Assembly: GCA_017473115.1 (NCBI GenBank)
Contig: JAFUNC010000013.1
Coordinates: 1 to 64,000, forward strand
Direction: 5' to 3'
Origin: Lachnospiraceae bacterium
GTDB lineage: Bacteria > Bacillota > Clostridia > Lachnospirales > Lachnospiraceae
DNA: 64,000 nucleotides
Shown here: in pieces, positions 9,756-18,809 of the stretch
Layout: every line of letters begins with the position of its first letter
Position numbering within the stretch: the stretch's first letter is position 1
Made by a program: the position numbers and the translations under genes
Notes under the pieces: generated by a model
The model's input: only the letters and a program-made list of their open reading frames with translations
Database searches by the model: none
Told to the model about the DNA's origin: nothing

Positions 9756-10432
9756 TTTGCTCCGTACTGCTCATAATATGCATCAATTGCTGCTTTTAAA
9801 GTATCATCAATATATACTTCTCCCTTATAGGGTTTGTTATATAAATGTTCCACAACATCGCTCATATCAACAATGGCTGCAGTGGGGAATCCGTATGTTT
9901 CCTTCACTTCATCCAACGCACACTTATCGGAATTCAAACCTTTTTCCATACGGTTTAAAGAAACCATCAAACCTACGATTTCTACGTTGGCTGCACCTTT
10001 TACCTTGGGAACGGTTTCTTCAATAGACTTACCGGATGTGGTAACGTCTTCAATCATAATAACTCTGTCGCCATCCTGCAACTTGCTGCCAAGAAAACTT
10101 CCCTTATCTGCACCGTGATCTTTTTCTTCCTTACGGTCTGAACAGTAACGAACCTCTTTGCCGTACAACTTGCTGTATGCAATTGCAGTAACAACGCTGA
10201 TGGGAATACCCTTATATGCAGGTCCGAACAACACGTCGAAATCATCGCCGTATGTATCGTGAATTGCCTTTGCATAATATTCTCCAAGACCCATTAACTG
10301 GCTGCCGGTCACATATCCGCCTGCATTCATAAAGAAAGGGGACTTACGACCGCTCTTTAATGTAAAATCGCCGAATTTCAAAACCTTGCAATCTACCATA
10401 AATTCTATGAACTCTTTTTTGTACTGTTCCAT
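9752..10432 (-). CDS. pyrE: Orotate phosphoribosyltransferase
   Basis: PyrE makes orotidine monophosphate from orotate and PRPP. The start is the ATG at 10432, because GGAGG sits 7 bases before it; the upstream ATG at 10459 has no such site. The 226-residue product has the PRPP-binding loop VIMIEDVTTSGKS (about residues 120-132), KEVRYCSDRKEEKDHG near 88, and a GPAYKGIPI motif near 70. pyrF lies 0.6 kb upstream beyond one unknown membrane gene, so the two pyrimidine genes are neighbours but probably not one tight operon. Confidence 0.95.
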   Translation of the reverse strand: MEQYKKEFIEFMVDCKVLKFGDFTLKSGRKSPFFMNAGGYVTGSQLMGLGEYYAKAIHDTYGDDFDVLFGPAYKGIPISVVTAIAYSKLYGKEVRYCSDRKEEKDHGADKGSFLGSKLQDGDRVIMIEDVTTSGKSIEETVPKVKGAANVEIVGLMVSLNRMEKGLNSDKCALDEVKETYGFPTAAIVDMSDVVEHLYNKPYKGEVYIDDTLKAAIDAYYEQYGAK

Positions 10433-10544
10433 ATAAAAACCTCCGGGATATTCATTCATATTGGATATTCAATTTCTTTTAAATCCTTCGTCATTTTATC
10501 ATAATTCTTTCACTTTATCAATTGCGGAATCAGAAAATACACTC

Positions 10545-10985
10545 TTATATGCCACCGGGAACAGGCGGACTTATTGTTTCGTATATTTCCACCGCCTTGC
10601 CGTTTTCATCAAACTCAATGCAATAATATTCTGCATCCAAGAAATCATGTCCGTTCCAGTAACCAATCCATCCACCATGTTCCGATGCATAATCAAATCT
10701 GGGTTCTCCATATACACTTTGAATTTCTTCACTTGTTTTTCCAAGAATCCACGAATCCACATACGGAAAATCCTGTGAAAAAATCACATAGACACTGATA
10801 TTCAATAGAATTCCAACAACAAGAAATATGCCTGCTATTTTTGCCTCCTTTTTATTTTTGTGCTTAATACACATAACCATTATTGTGGCTATGATTATCA
10901 TTATAAAAACAGCAAGCAACTGCGCCCACCAATAATCCAAAATATAAAACATATATAAAATAAAGATTAAAACAAAATCAAACAC
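10545..10985 (-). CDS. Membrane-anchored protein with SmpA/BamE-like C-terminal fold, unknown
   Basis: The start is a GTG at 10985 with AAGAAGGG about 7 bases upstream. Residues 1-70 carry three hydrophobic stretches. The soluble C-terminus (about 75-146) has the spacing of small SmpA/BamE-like folds: W-I-L-G-K-T-SEEIQSVYGEPRF, then a beta segment with YYCIEFDENGKAVEIYE. Such folds occur in many Gram-positive lipoproteins without known function. It sits between pyrF and pyrE on the same strand. Confidence 0.6.
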   Translation of the reverse strand: MFDFVLIFILYMFYILDYWWAQLLAVFIMIIIATIMVMCIKHKNKKEAKIAGIFLVVGILLNISVYVIFSQDFPYVDSWILGKTSEEIQSVYGEPRFDYASEHGGWIGYWNGHDFLDAEYYCIEFDENGKAVEIYETISPPVPGGI

Positions 10986-11004
10986 GATTATACCCTTCTT
11001 CTAA

Positions 11005-11048
11005 AACACAAAACAGAGCCGGGACACGATTTAAGCCCCCGCTCTGTT
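11005..11048 (-). terminator. Intrinsic terminator after pyrF
   Basis: On the minus strand AACAGAGC pairs with GCTCTGTT, extended by a GGG/CCC pair across a short mismatch, and is followed by TTGTGTTTT. Confidence 0.8.
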
Positions 11049-11055
11049 CTACATC

Positions 11056-11982
11056 TTACTTTCCTAATGCACCCGCAATATCTTCTCTCATGTCAATTAC
11101 TGCCTGACGTGCAGCGTCTGCGTAACTTGCCTCACCAAAAGAAGCATACTTCTCATTCTGGTAAGCCGCAATAATACCTCTTGAAGAGTTAACGATTGCA
11201 CCAAGACCGTCCTTATTGAAAAAGTGTACTAAATCAGCACCCTTACCGCCCTGCGCACCGTAACCGGGCACTAAAATATAAGACTTCGGCATAATGTCTC
11301 TTAAGATTTTACCCATTTCAGGATAAGTCGCACCAACAACGGCACCTACGTAGCTGTAGCCATTAGAACCCATACAATCAGCGCCCCATTCGTCTACCTT
11401 CCGGCCAACCCATTCATATAAAGGCTTGCCATCAATCAAGCGATCCTGGAACTCACCGCTACTGGGGTTCGATGTTTTCACAAGGATAAAAATACCCTTC
11501 TTCTCTTCCTTACACACATCGATAAAAGGCTTCACGCCATCGGAACCAAGATAAGGATTTACGGTTGCAAAATCTTCATCAAAAGGTGCATAGGTATTAC
11601 CGCCAATGGTGATTTTACCCAAGTGACCGGTTGCATATGCACTTGATGTAGAACCGATATCACCTCTCTTAATATCACCAATAATCACAAGGTCTTTTTC
11701 CTTGCAATAATCCAAAGTCTTTTTATACGCAATCAAACCTTCCACGCCAAACTGCTCATACATTGCAATCTGAGGCTTCACGGCAGGAATCAAATCATAA
11801 ATGGCATCAATCAGGCCCTTGTTGTACTGCCAGATTGCTTCTGCTGCACCTGCCAAAGTCTCTCCGTATTCTGCAAAAGCATTTTTCTTAATACTCTCAG
11901 GAATAAACTTCATCATAGGGTCAAGTCCCACTACGATAGGTGCGTTGGTTTTCTGAATTTTGTCGGTTAATTTCTGAATCAT
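11056..11982 (-). CDS. pyrF: Orotidine 5'-phosphate decarboxylase (long form)
   Basis: PyrF decarboxylates OMP to UMP, the last step of UMP synthesis. At 308 residues it is the long form, not the ~240-residue E. coli/B. subtilis type. The substrate-binding VGLDPMMKFIP segment is at the N-terminus. The catalytic Lys-Asp array lies in VIIGDIKRGDIGSTSSAYA (about residues 98-116), and the phosphate loop VPGYGAQGG near 248 is intact. The ORF ends just before a strong terminator, and another terminator separates it from nrdD upstream. Confidence 0.95.
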   Translation of the reverse strand: MIQKLTDKIQKTNAPIVVGLDPMMKFIPESIKKNAFAEYGETLAGAAEAIWQYNKGLIDAIYDLIPAVKPQIAMYEQFGVEGLIAYKKTLDYCKEKDLVIIGDIKRGDIGSTSSAYATGHLGKITIGGNTYAPFDEDFATVNPYLGSDGVKPFIDVCKEEKKGIFILVKTSNPSSGEFQDRLIDGKPLYEWVGRKVDEWGADCMGSNGYSYVGAVVGATYPEMGKILRDIMPKSYILVPGYGAQGGKGADLVHFFNKDGLGAIVNSSRGIIAAYQNEKYASFGEASYADAARQAVIDMREDIAGALGK

Positions 11983-12007
11983 AATGGATTTCCTTTCTTA
12001 TCCTTAC

Positions 12008-12041
12008 AAAAAGCGTCCAACCATATAGTCAGACGCTTTTT
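12008..12041 (-). terminator. Intrinsic terminator after nrdD
   Basis: AAAAAGCGTC and GACGCTTTTT form a 10-bp stem around a 14-base loop; the minus strand ends in CTTTTTG. It isolates nrdD from pyrF. Confidence 0.85.
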
Positions 12042-12117
12042 CGTATATTTTCCTATAAAGCGAACTCTAATCGTTTGCCTTTTATCCTATCACGTTTTGA
12101 TAATGCTTTCAAGCAGT

Positions 12118-14508
12118 TTAAACGGAAACTGCCGCTTTCTCATCCACGTATTTCTTAATATTAGAGGCATTCACATACTTCTTCACTTCTGTTCCTCTTA
12201 CCACAACCAGTGTAGGTGCAGTCATAATACCATACTTCTGTACCAATTCCGGATTCTCTGCAGCATCCAATACTACATATGCTTCATTCTGAAGATATTC
12301 TTTGGCAATCTTACAGTTCGGACATGTCTTGGTTGTAAAAAGATACTTCACCTCGCTGACAGGTTCCAATGTAATATCATTGTCCTTTTCATAATTGGTC
12401 AGATTCACTGCCTGCTGAACAGGTACCTTCATCTTGGAATTCTCAATATCGTATTCGGTACGATTCTTGTATTCCTGCAGTTTACCGTCATTCCAGTTTT
12501 GAACCGGTCTGTAGTAACCTGTGATACGGCTGTAGATTTCAGTCTTGGCACCACACTCGGGACAACTTGTCTGCTCACCTGCTAAATATCCGTGATTCTT
12601 ACAGATTGAGTAAGTAGGTGACATTGTGTAATAAGGCAACTTGTAGTTCTCTGCAATGGTTCTTACCAGTTTTGCAGCAGCCTTCCAATCAGGAAGTTTC
12701 TCACCTAAGAATGCATGGAATACAGTACCTGATGTATACAAAGTCTGCAATTCATCCTGAATATCCAAAGCATCAAAAATGTCTGTTGTATAATCTACAG
12801 GCAAGTGTGAAGAGTTGGTGTAATAAGGTACATCTCCCTGTTTACCTGCTGTCTTGATATCCGGCCATCTCTTGCGGTCATGCTTTGCAAGACGATAGGT
12901 TGTACTTTCTGCAGGAGTTGCTTCCAAGTTGTATAAATCACCGTATTCTTCCTGGTAATCAGAAAGACGGTTTCTCATATGATTCAATACTTCCTTAGTG
13001 AATTCCTGGGTTTCTTTTGCAGTCATATCTGCTCTTAACCAGTTTGCATTCAAACCTACTTCATTCATACCAATCAAACCGATGGTTGAGAAGTGATTGT
13101 TAAAATGTCCCAAATAACGCTTGGTATACGGATATAAACCTTCATCCAATAATTTGGAAATAACGCCACGCTTAATCTTTAAACTTCTTGCGGAAATATC
13201 CATTAATCTGTTCAATCTCTTAAAGAAGTCATCTTTGTTTGCTGAAAGATAAGCAATTCGGGGCATATTAATGGTAACAACACCTACGCTACCTGTACTT
13301 TCGCCGGAACCGAAGAAACCACCGCTCTTTTTACGGAGTTCTCTTAAGTCAAGACGAAGACGACAGCACATGGAACGAACATCACTGGGTTCCATATCGG
13401 AATTAATGTAGTTTGAGAAGTAAGGTGTACCGTACTTCGCTGTCATATCAAACAACAACTGATTATTCAAATTATCAGACCAGTCGAAATCACTTGTAAT
13501 GGAGTATGTAGGAATGGGATACTGGAATCCGCGGCCGTTGGCATCACCTTCAATCATGGTTTCAAGGAATGCACGATTAACCATATCCATTTCTTTTTTA
13601 CAATCTTTGTAGCAGAAGTCCATTTCCTTACCGCCAACCAATGCGGGAAGTTCTGCCAAGTCATTGGGTACGGTCCAGTCCAACGTAATATTGGTAAAAG
13701 GAGCCTGAGTTCCCCAACGGCTGGGTGTGTTTACACCATATACGAATGCTTCGATACATTTCTTAACTTCGCCGTATGAAAGGTTATCCACCTTAACAAA
13801 AGGTGCCAAATAGGTATCAAAGGAAGAAAATGCCTGTGCGCCGGCCCATTCATTCTGCATAATACCGAGGAAGTTAACCATCTGGTTACACAATACGGAC
13901 AAATGTGCCGCAGGTGCGGAAGTAATCTTACCGGTAATACCGCCTAAACCTTCCTGAATCAACTGCTTTAAGGACCATCCCGCACAATATCCTGTCAACA
14001 TAGACAAATCATGGATATGAATATCTGCATTTCTGTGTGCCTCGGCGATTTCCTGATCGTAAATTTCAGATAACCAGTAATTTGCGGTTACGGCACCGGA
14101 GTTACTTAAAATCAAACCGCCAACAGAGTAAGTTACGGTTGAGTTCTCTTTTACTCGCCAGTCTTCTACTTTCACATAACTGTTAACAACGTCCTTGTAG
14201 TCCAAAATAGTAGACTTCATATTACGCATTTTTTCACGCTGTTTACGATATAAAATAAACGCCTTAGCGGTTTCCACATAACCGGACTGCTCTAAAATCT
14301 TTTCCACGCTGTCCTGGATATCTTCCACATGTACATAACCGTCTTTTACCTTGCTCTGGAAATCTGCGGTCACACGCAAAGAAAGCAAATCCACAATATC
14401 TTTATTATACTGAACCTCTGTAGCATTGAATGCCTTCATTATGGCGTCACTGATTTTTACCAAATTAAAATCTGACTTTTCTCCGTCTCGTTTGATAACC
14501 CCAAACAT
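12118..14508 (-). CDS. nrdD: Anaerobic (class III) ribonucleotide reductase with C-terminal redoxin domain
   Basis: NrdD reduces ribonucleoside triphosphates without oxygen. I use the ATG at 14508 (AAGGGAG 8 bases before), giving 796 residues. Domains in order: an ATP-cone at about residues 1-95, the glycyl-radical barrel with TGYCAGWSLKQL near 180 and GGFFGSGESTGSVGVVTIN near 390, a zinc site (CKNHG ... CPECG, about 630-655), and the glycyl-radical loop IYSRITGYYRP. The last ~77 residues (about 720-796) form a thioredoxin/glutaredoxin-like fold with CPNC at 729-732 and a TAPTLVV cis-Pro segment. The fused domain suggests electrons come from a redoxin rather than formate. No nrdG activase gene is beside it. 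Confidence 0.93.
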   Translation of the reverse strand: MFGVIKRDGEKSDFNLVKISDAIMKAFNATEVQYNKDIVDLLSLRVTADFQSKVKDGYVHVEDIQDSVEKILEQSGYVETAKAFILYRKQREKMRNMKSTILDYKDVVNSYVKVEDWRVKENSTVTYSVGGLILSNSGAVTANYWLSEIYDQEIAEAHRNADIHIHDLSMLTGYCAGWSLKQLIQEGLGGITGKITSAPAAHLSVLCNQMVNFLGIMQNEWAGAQAFSSFDTYLAPFVKVDNLSYGEVKKCIEAFVYGVNTPSRWGTQAPFTNITLDWTVPNDLAELPALVGGKEMDFCYKDCKKEMDMVNRAFLETMIEGDANGRGFQYPIPTYSITSDFDWSDNLNNQLLFDMTAKYGTPYFSNYINSDMEPSDVRSMCCRLRLDLRELRKKSGGFFGSGESTGSVGVVTINMPRIAYLSANKDDFFKRLNRLMDISARSLKIKRGVISKLLDEGLYPYTKRYLGHFNNHFSTIGLIGMNEVGLNANWLRADMTAKETQEFTKEVLNHMRNRLSDYQEEYGDLYNLEATPAESTTYRLAKHDRKRWPDIKTAGKQGDVPYYTNSSHLPVDYTTDIFDALDIQDELQTLYTSGTVFHAFLGEKLPDWKAAAKLVRTIAENYKLPYYTMSPTYSICKNHGYLAGEQTSCPECGAKTEIYSRITGYYRPVQNWNDGKLQEYKNRTEYDIENSKMKVPVQQAVNLTNYEKDNDITLEPVSEVKYLFTTKTCPNCKIAKEYLQNEAYVVLDAAENPELVQKYGIMTAPTLVVVRGTEVKKYVNASNIKKYVDEKAAVSV

Positions 14509-14551
14509 CTCTGTACTCCCTTCATACACTATGTAATACTCATTTTGTTAC

Positions 14552-14586
14552 ACATCACCGGGCGTTCCGCCGATAAACGGCGATGT
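14552..14586 (-). other. 5'-terminal stem-loop of the nrdD transcript
   Basis: On the minus strand ACATCGCCG pairs with CGGTGATGT (9 pairs, one G-U) around a 17-base loop. The stem begins at the transcription start predicted from the promoter (about 14586), so the mRNA would begin inside the stem. Such ends can protect mRNA from decay; that role is an inference. Confidence 0.5.
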
Positions 14587-14592
14587 ATAACC

Positions 14593-14621
14593 ATTGTAGC
14601 ACTACACATAGGAAAAGTCAA
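14593..14621 (-). promoter_or_regulatory. Predicted nrdD promoter
   Basis: TTGACT (14616-14621) and TACAAT (14593-14598) are 17 bases apart on the minus strand, a good sigma-A-type promoter about 80 bases before the nrdD ATG. Confidence 0.7.
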
Positions 14622-14629
14622 CGCGCAAA

Positions 14630-14676
14630 ACACAATATATTCTGTCTATTTTTTAACAAAATACTATATATTGTGG
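14630..14676 (-). promoter_or_regulatory. Tandem NrdR boxes upstream of nrdD
   Basis: Two 16-base sites, ACACAATATATTCTGT (14630-14645) and ATACTATATATTGTGG (14661-14676), both fit the NrdR box consensus acaCwATATATwGtgt. Their starts are 31 bases apart, three helical turns, which is the spacing known for NrdR box pairs. They lie just upstream of the predicted -35 box. NrdR represses ribonucleotide reductase genes when dATP is high. Confidence 0.75.
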
Positions 14677-14764
14677 TTTTACTTTGAATATAAAAGTTTA
14701 CATAACTATTATTGAAAAGTACGTGTTTTCGACAAAAATCGCTATAAATGCATTTTATGTAAAA

Positions 14765-14804
14765 CAAAAAGCCGGAACAACATATCGTCATTCCGGCTCT
14801 TTTT
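14765..14804 (-). terminator. Intrinsic terminator after the TPR lipoprotein gene
   Basis: AGCCGGAA and TTCCGGCT form a stem with a 13-base loop; the minus strand continues with CTTTTTG. The plus strand also has a T tract, so it could work in both directions. Confidence 0.8.
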
Positions 14805-14820
14805 ACCAATACAAGACACA

Positions 14821-15878
14821 TCATCTGGTCTGTAAAAAATCATTTTCTCTTTGTGCCCTTTCATCATCGGGATATACTTTCAAATATTCCTTCATATACT
14901 TCTTGGCACTTTCAAAATCCCCAAGATTCTCATACGTAACAATACGATTATAACTTAACTCCTGTCTGTATGCATTCCCTTCCACATTTAATCCTTTTTC
15001 AAACGCAAGGCGGGCATTCTCATAATCCTCCATTGCCGCATAACACAATCCCATCTGATTATAAATTGCTGCACTGGGATTCTCTGCCACATATTCACTG
15101 TACAAGGTCAACGCATATGCCCTGTCATTTAAAGCCTCATAAGACTGTCCCAGAAGCAATAAAACTTCTTCGGTTTTGTTTCCGTCGCTGCGGGCCTGTT
15201 CCAGATAATTTCTCGCGTACGTATAATTTTCCTGATAAAATAGATACGGCCCTTGTCATAACTGCTCATCTTTTTATCGCCTTCCTCCATAGCGATATTC
15301 AGATACTCTGCCGCTTCCGCCTCATATCCGTTCTCTTTCAGTGCCGAAAAAATATCTATATAGAGGCTGTAATCATCCTTATCCAAAGCAATTGCCTTGT
15401 TAAAATCAGCCAAGGCGTCATCATGCTTATTCAACTTCAGCAGGACAATACCGCGCTGCACATAGGCATCCACTTCCTTATCCCGGAGGGCAATAATCGC
15501 ATCATATCGTTCTAATGCTTCCTCATAACGTTCCAACTTATAGTAACACACCGCCATATAATAATTTATATCATAGTCGATATCCGCCGGCTTTGTGCCA
15601 CCATTCTCCAGAGCCGCCTGAAAACATACCAATGCGGTTTCATAATCCGTCTGTCCCATATAAGTAAGACCCATTCCTCGCTGCACGTATACCGGATTTT
15701 CCTCCGCCTCAGCCGCTGCCGTAAAATGTGTTAATGCTTCATCATACTTTAATTGTTCAACAGCAGTCATTCCGAGTTGGGTATTTTCACCGGGCTTATT
15801 GCTTCCGCATGCCTGCAAAACTAATACCATAAAACCTAAAAGAATCAAACTGCCTGCTTTTCTGATTGTACTTTTCAC
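14821..15878 (-). pseudogene. TPR-repeat lipoprotein interrupted by a single-base frameshift
   Basis: The first frame (15129-15878) begins with a lipoprotein signal ending LVLQAC (lipobox Cys24) and carries several tetratricopeptide repeats. After SSYDKGR the reading turns into non-TPR sequence. A second frame carries on with further TPR units to the stop at 14821. The break maps to a four-base A run at 15237-15240 (T run on the coding strand). Restoring one base there joins both parts into a 352-residue TPR lipoprotein ending in LQTR. TPR lipoproteins act as protein-interaction scaffolds on the outer face of the membrane. Either the gene is broken or the base is a homopolymer sequencing error. 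Confidence 0.75.
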
Positions 15879-15902
15879 GCAATCCCCTCACAATTCACAC
15901 GC

Positions 15903-16937
15903 CTACTGTGCTTCCGTTACTGTAGTATTATTGTAAATCAAATCATATACTTCCACACCGTACATATATTCTCTGTAATATGCTCTGTCAGTTCCCATCA
16001 TTTCAAGAATCTGATCTGTAGTTACACCATAGTCGTTGGCCATATATTCCAGCTCACCATCCAGTTCTTCGTCCGTAATCTCAATACCTTCCGCATTGGC
16101 AATTGCCTGGATGACAAGTCTTTCTTTTACATTGCTTTCTGCAATTTCTTCCAAAGAACTGCCGTAGAACATAGACAAATATGTTTCAACATCAATATTG
16201 GTTCCCTGTAAACTGTACGCCACCTGCTCTTCCACAATAGCCTTCTGCTGTTCCAAAAGGAAGTCCGGAACCTCTTTAAATGTTGTATTCAACATAACCT
16301 TCTGCATTGCCACTCTTACAATGGTATCATAGTTATTACCGTCCACTTCTTCCTGCACAATTTCTCTGGCAAATGCTTCCAATTCAGCAACATTTGAATA
16401 ATTTTCATTCCCCAACGCTTTCACGGTTTCATCCGAAATCTCGGGAACAATATAATTAACCGTCACCTTAAAAATAACCTCTTTTCCGGCCAAATCCGCG
16501 CTGTGGTAATCTGCGGGAAATGTAAGCGGAAGATCCGTCTCGACTCCCGGCATTACACCAACCAGTCCTTCTTCAAAACCGGGAATAAAAGTGCCGGAAC
16601 CGATTTCCAAATCCGTTGTACCCGTTCCGCCTTCAAAGGCAACACCGTCTAAATATCCAACAAAATCAATATTTGCCACATCACCGTTTTCTACCGCACG
16701 GTCTGTTACACCTGCATTACCTGCCTGTACACTAAACAAATATTCCATCTGTGCTTCTACATTTGCGTCGGTTACTTCTTCCAATACCGGAGAAATCTCA
16801 ATATTGGAATAATCTCCCAATTCCAGATATTTACTCAAGTTCATATCCTGCAATTCTTTTCCTTCATTGCTGCCACAGGCTGTCAATGCAAAGCAGGATA
16901 CCACAGCCAATGCCAAAACTAACAATTTTTTCTTCAT
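15903..16937 (-). CDS. Trigger-factor-like FKBP peptidyl-prolyl isomerase lipoprotein
   Basis: The chosen start is the ATG at 16937, which gives a textbook lipoprotein signal (MKKKLLVLALAVVS, lipobox CFALTAC). An in-frame ATG at 16985 would add 16 basic residues and overlap the upstream gene. The mature part begins with a trigger-factor-like linker. It is followed by an FKBP domain (about residues 80-165; VANIDFVGYLDG, GSGTFIPGFEEGLVGV) and a helical C-terminal chaperone region (about 175-340), as in trigger factor but without the ribosome-binding domain. It is probably an extracytoplasmic foldase. AAGGAG lies 25 bases before the ATG, with a GGACG-AAA-CGTCC hairpin between them that could bring the site closer. 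Confidence 0.8.
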   Translation of the reverse strand: MKKKLLVLALAVVSCFALTACGSNEGKELQDMNLSKYLELGDYSNIEISPVLEEVTDANVEAQMEYLFSVQAGNAGVTDRAVENGDVANIDFVGYLDGVAFEGGTGTTDLEIGSGTFIPGFEEGLVGVMPGVETDLPLTFPADYHSADLAGKEVIFKVTVNYIVPEISDETVKALGNENYSNVAELEAFAREIVQEEVDGNNYDTIVRVAMQKVMLNTTFKEVPDFLLEQQKAIVEEQVAYSLQGTNIDVETYLSMFYGSSLEEIAESNVKERLVIQAIANAEGIEITDEELDGELEYMANDYGVTTDQILEMMGTDRAYYREYMYGVEVYDLIYNNTTVTEAQ

Positions 16938-16974
16938 TCCTTCGCTTCGGACGTTTCGTCCACTCCTTTTCTTT

Positions 16975-17613
16975 TTAGATACCATTAAATTTTAATACCA
17001 GTAAAATAGCCAACAATAGTATACCCACAATCAGCATTACCACATTTCCCGCCATACCGAATTTTTTCATTCTGAAATTCGTGATAAAGCAAAATGCCGT
17101 TAACACAAGAATGCCTGCATATACAAAGGAGAAATATGCTCCCAACAGACCTTTAAAACAGAACAAAAAAGGGAAAATCAATGCGGCACTGGTTACAGGC
17201 AATCCCTGATAAAACTTTCTCTTACCATCAGTACTTTTCTGTCGTTCCTCTTCCGTTACATTGAAGTATGCCAGACGAATGATTGCACAAAGTACATATA
17301 ATGCTCCTGTTATGCAAAACAAAATATTATACTTATATTCCATTCCCAGACAATATCCCAATACTGCCGGAAAAGCGCCGAAGCAAACCACATCAGCCAA
17401 AGAATCCAACTGAATTCCGTTTTTCTTCTCCATCTCGGTACGGTTCTTTTTGGTCCTTGCCACCATGCCGTCAAACATATCGCAAAAACCGGAAATCAAC
17501 AAACATATAATTGCGTATAAATAGTCCTGACTGACCGCCATACACATACCAATTACGGATGATACGACACTTAAATACGTCAATATCACCGTATAATCAT
17601 AAAATCCTAACAT
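16975..17613 (-). CDS. CDP-alcohol phosphatidyltransferase (PssA-like)
   Basis: The start is the ATG at 17613 behind AGGAGGAAGT; an ATG at 17664 lacks such a site. The 212-residue membrane protein has the full CDP-alcohol phosphotransferase signature, DMFDGMVAR (about residues 46-54) then G-x3-D-x3-D in GIQLDSLAD (about 66-74). Five or six hydrophobic segments follow. The closest match by pattern is CDP-diacylglycerol-serine O-phosphatidyltransferase, but phosphatidylglycerophosphate synthase cannot be excluded. No psd gene is adjacent. Confidence 0.85.
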   Translation of the reverse strand: MLGFYDYTVILTYLSVVSSVIGMCMAVSQDYLYAIICLLISGFCDMFDGMVARTKKNRTEMEKKNGIQLDSLADVVCFGAFPAVLGYCLGMEYKYNILFCITGALYVLCAIIRLAYFNVTEEERQKSTDGKRKFYQGLPVTSAALIFPFLFCFKGLLGAYFSFVYAGILVLTAFCFITNFRMKKFGMAGNVVMLIVGILLLAILLVLKFNGI

Positions 17614-17724
17614 ACTTCCTCCTGACGTTTTACAGAACGTCCTACGGATATCATAAAATCTCAATCTAATCTTAACATACTTTTTGTCGCGAGCATAGTT
17701 TTTTCTTTTATGTTCACAATTTTT

Positions 17725-18045
17725 TTAAAATACATACTGCAATAACAGTTCCATAACCAGCACCGCAGCGCAGGCCCAAATCGCAACTTGCAGTAATCCT
17801 TTTTCAAAATACGCCACTATGACAGCCACAATAAAACCGATTCCGGCCGTAATCGGACTGGATGTCGCATCCAAAATCACCGGAAACGTCATGGAGGCCA
17901 ATACCGTATAAGGAATGTATCCCAAAAAAGACTTAAAAAACTTATTTTTTACTTGCTTACGCATACAGACATAAGGAATGACACGAATGGCATACGTCAC
18001 GCCTGCCATTACAAGAAGGTAAATCAAAAATGTCTTCACTTCCAT
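17725..18045 (-). CDS. azlD: Branched-chain amino acid exporter small subunit, AzlD-like
   Basis: The protein has 106 residues with three or four membrane segments and the AzlD pattern: a start like FLIYLLVMAGVTYAIRVIPY, a basic loop, then YIPYTVLASMTFP. It starts directly after the azlC stop codon (TAAATG, no gap), so the two subunits are translationally coupled. AzlC and AzlD together export branched-chain amino acids or analogues. Confidence 0.88.
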   Translation of the reverse strand: MEVKTFLIYLLVMAGVTYAIRVIPYVCMRKQVKNKFFKSFLGYIPYTVLASMTFPVILDATSSPITAGIGFIVAVIVAYFEKGLLQVAIWACAAVLVMELLLQYVF

Positions 18046-18759
18046 TTATGCCACCTCCTGTTCCGGTTCATCCGTCAGCGGATACACTGCCGCACCGATT
18101 AAAGATGCTGCCACGGCACAGATAATTACCGCAAATCCGTCAGATATATGTTCTTTCAAGAACGGAATCCAATAAAATGCACAGCGAATCATAACTGCCA
18201 AACCGACTATCATAAACATAGACTTTGCCTTCTTCATTTCAGGTACAACAATGGCAATAAACATGGCATAAAGTGCTACACCAAGGGCATTGCAAACGAT
18301 TTCCGGTAATACATTACCAAGCACCGCACCTGCCAGCGTACCCAACGTCCAGCCAAAATAAGGAGCGATAATCAAACCGGTAAAATATTTTGCACCGATT
18401 TTTCCTTTTTGTCCGATGGCTACCGCATAAATCTCATCGGTGTGAAACATACCGAAGAAAAGTCTGCGCCCCGTATTCATTTTATCATCTACTTTTTGTG
18501 ACAACGACAACGACATCAGAGAATAGCGCAAATTAATTACAAACTGTGTCAACGCCATCTCCACAAGACTTCCTGCCTGGGCCATTACGGTCAATCCCGC
18601 AAACTGACCGGCAGAAGTAAGGTTCGTCATGGAAATCAACACTGCTTCCCAAATCGGAAACCCGTTTGCCACTGCTAAAATTCCAAAAGTAAAGGATACT
18701 GAAAAGTATCCTAAACCAATGGGAACGCCGTCCAAAAAACCTTTTTTAAAGTTATTCAT
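18046..18759 (-). CDS. azlC: Branched-chain amino acid exporter large subunit, AzlC-like
   Basis: This 237-residue protein has six or seven membrane segments and the AzlC hallmarks: GVPIGLGYFSVSFTFGILA at the N-terminus, SMTNLTSAGQFAGL near residue 45, INLRYSLMSLSL near 75 and FGMFHTDEIYAV near 100. It forms a two-gene operon with azlD. The transport substrate is inferred from the family. Confidence 0.9.
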   Translation of the reverse strand: MNNFKKGFLDGVPIGLGYFSVSFTFGILAVANGFPIWEAVLISMTNLTSAGQFAGLTVMAQAGSLVEMALTQFVINLRYSLMSLSLSQKVDDKMNTGRRLFFGMFHTDEIYAVAIGQKGKIGAKYFTGLIIAPYFGWTLGTLAGAVLGNVLPEIVCNALGVALYAMFIAIVVPEMKKAKSMFMIVGLAVMIRCAFYWIPFLKEHISDGFAVIICAVAASLIGAAVYPLTDEPEQEVA

Positions 18760-18809
18760 AGTTACGTTCTCTTTTTTAATTAAAATAATATTTTTAATCG
18801 ATCCGTATC

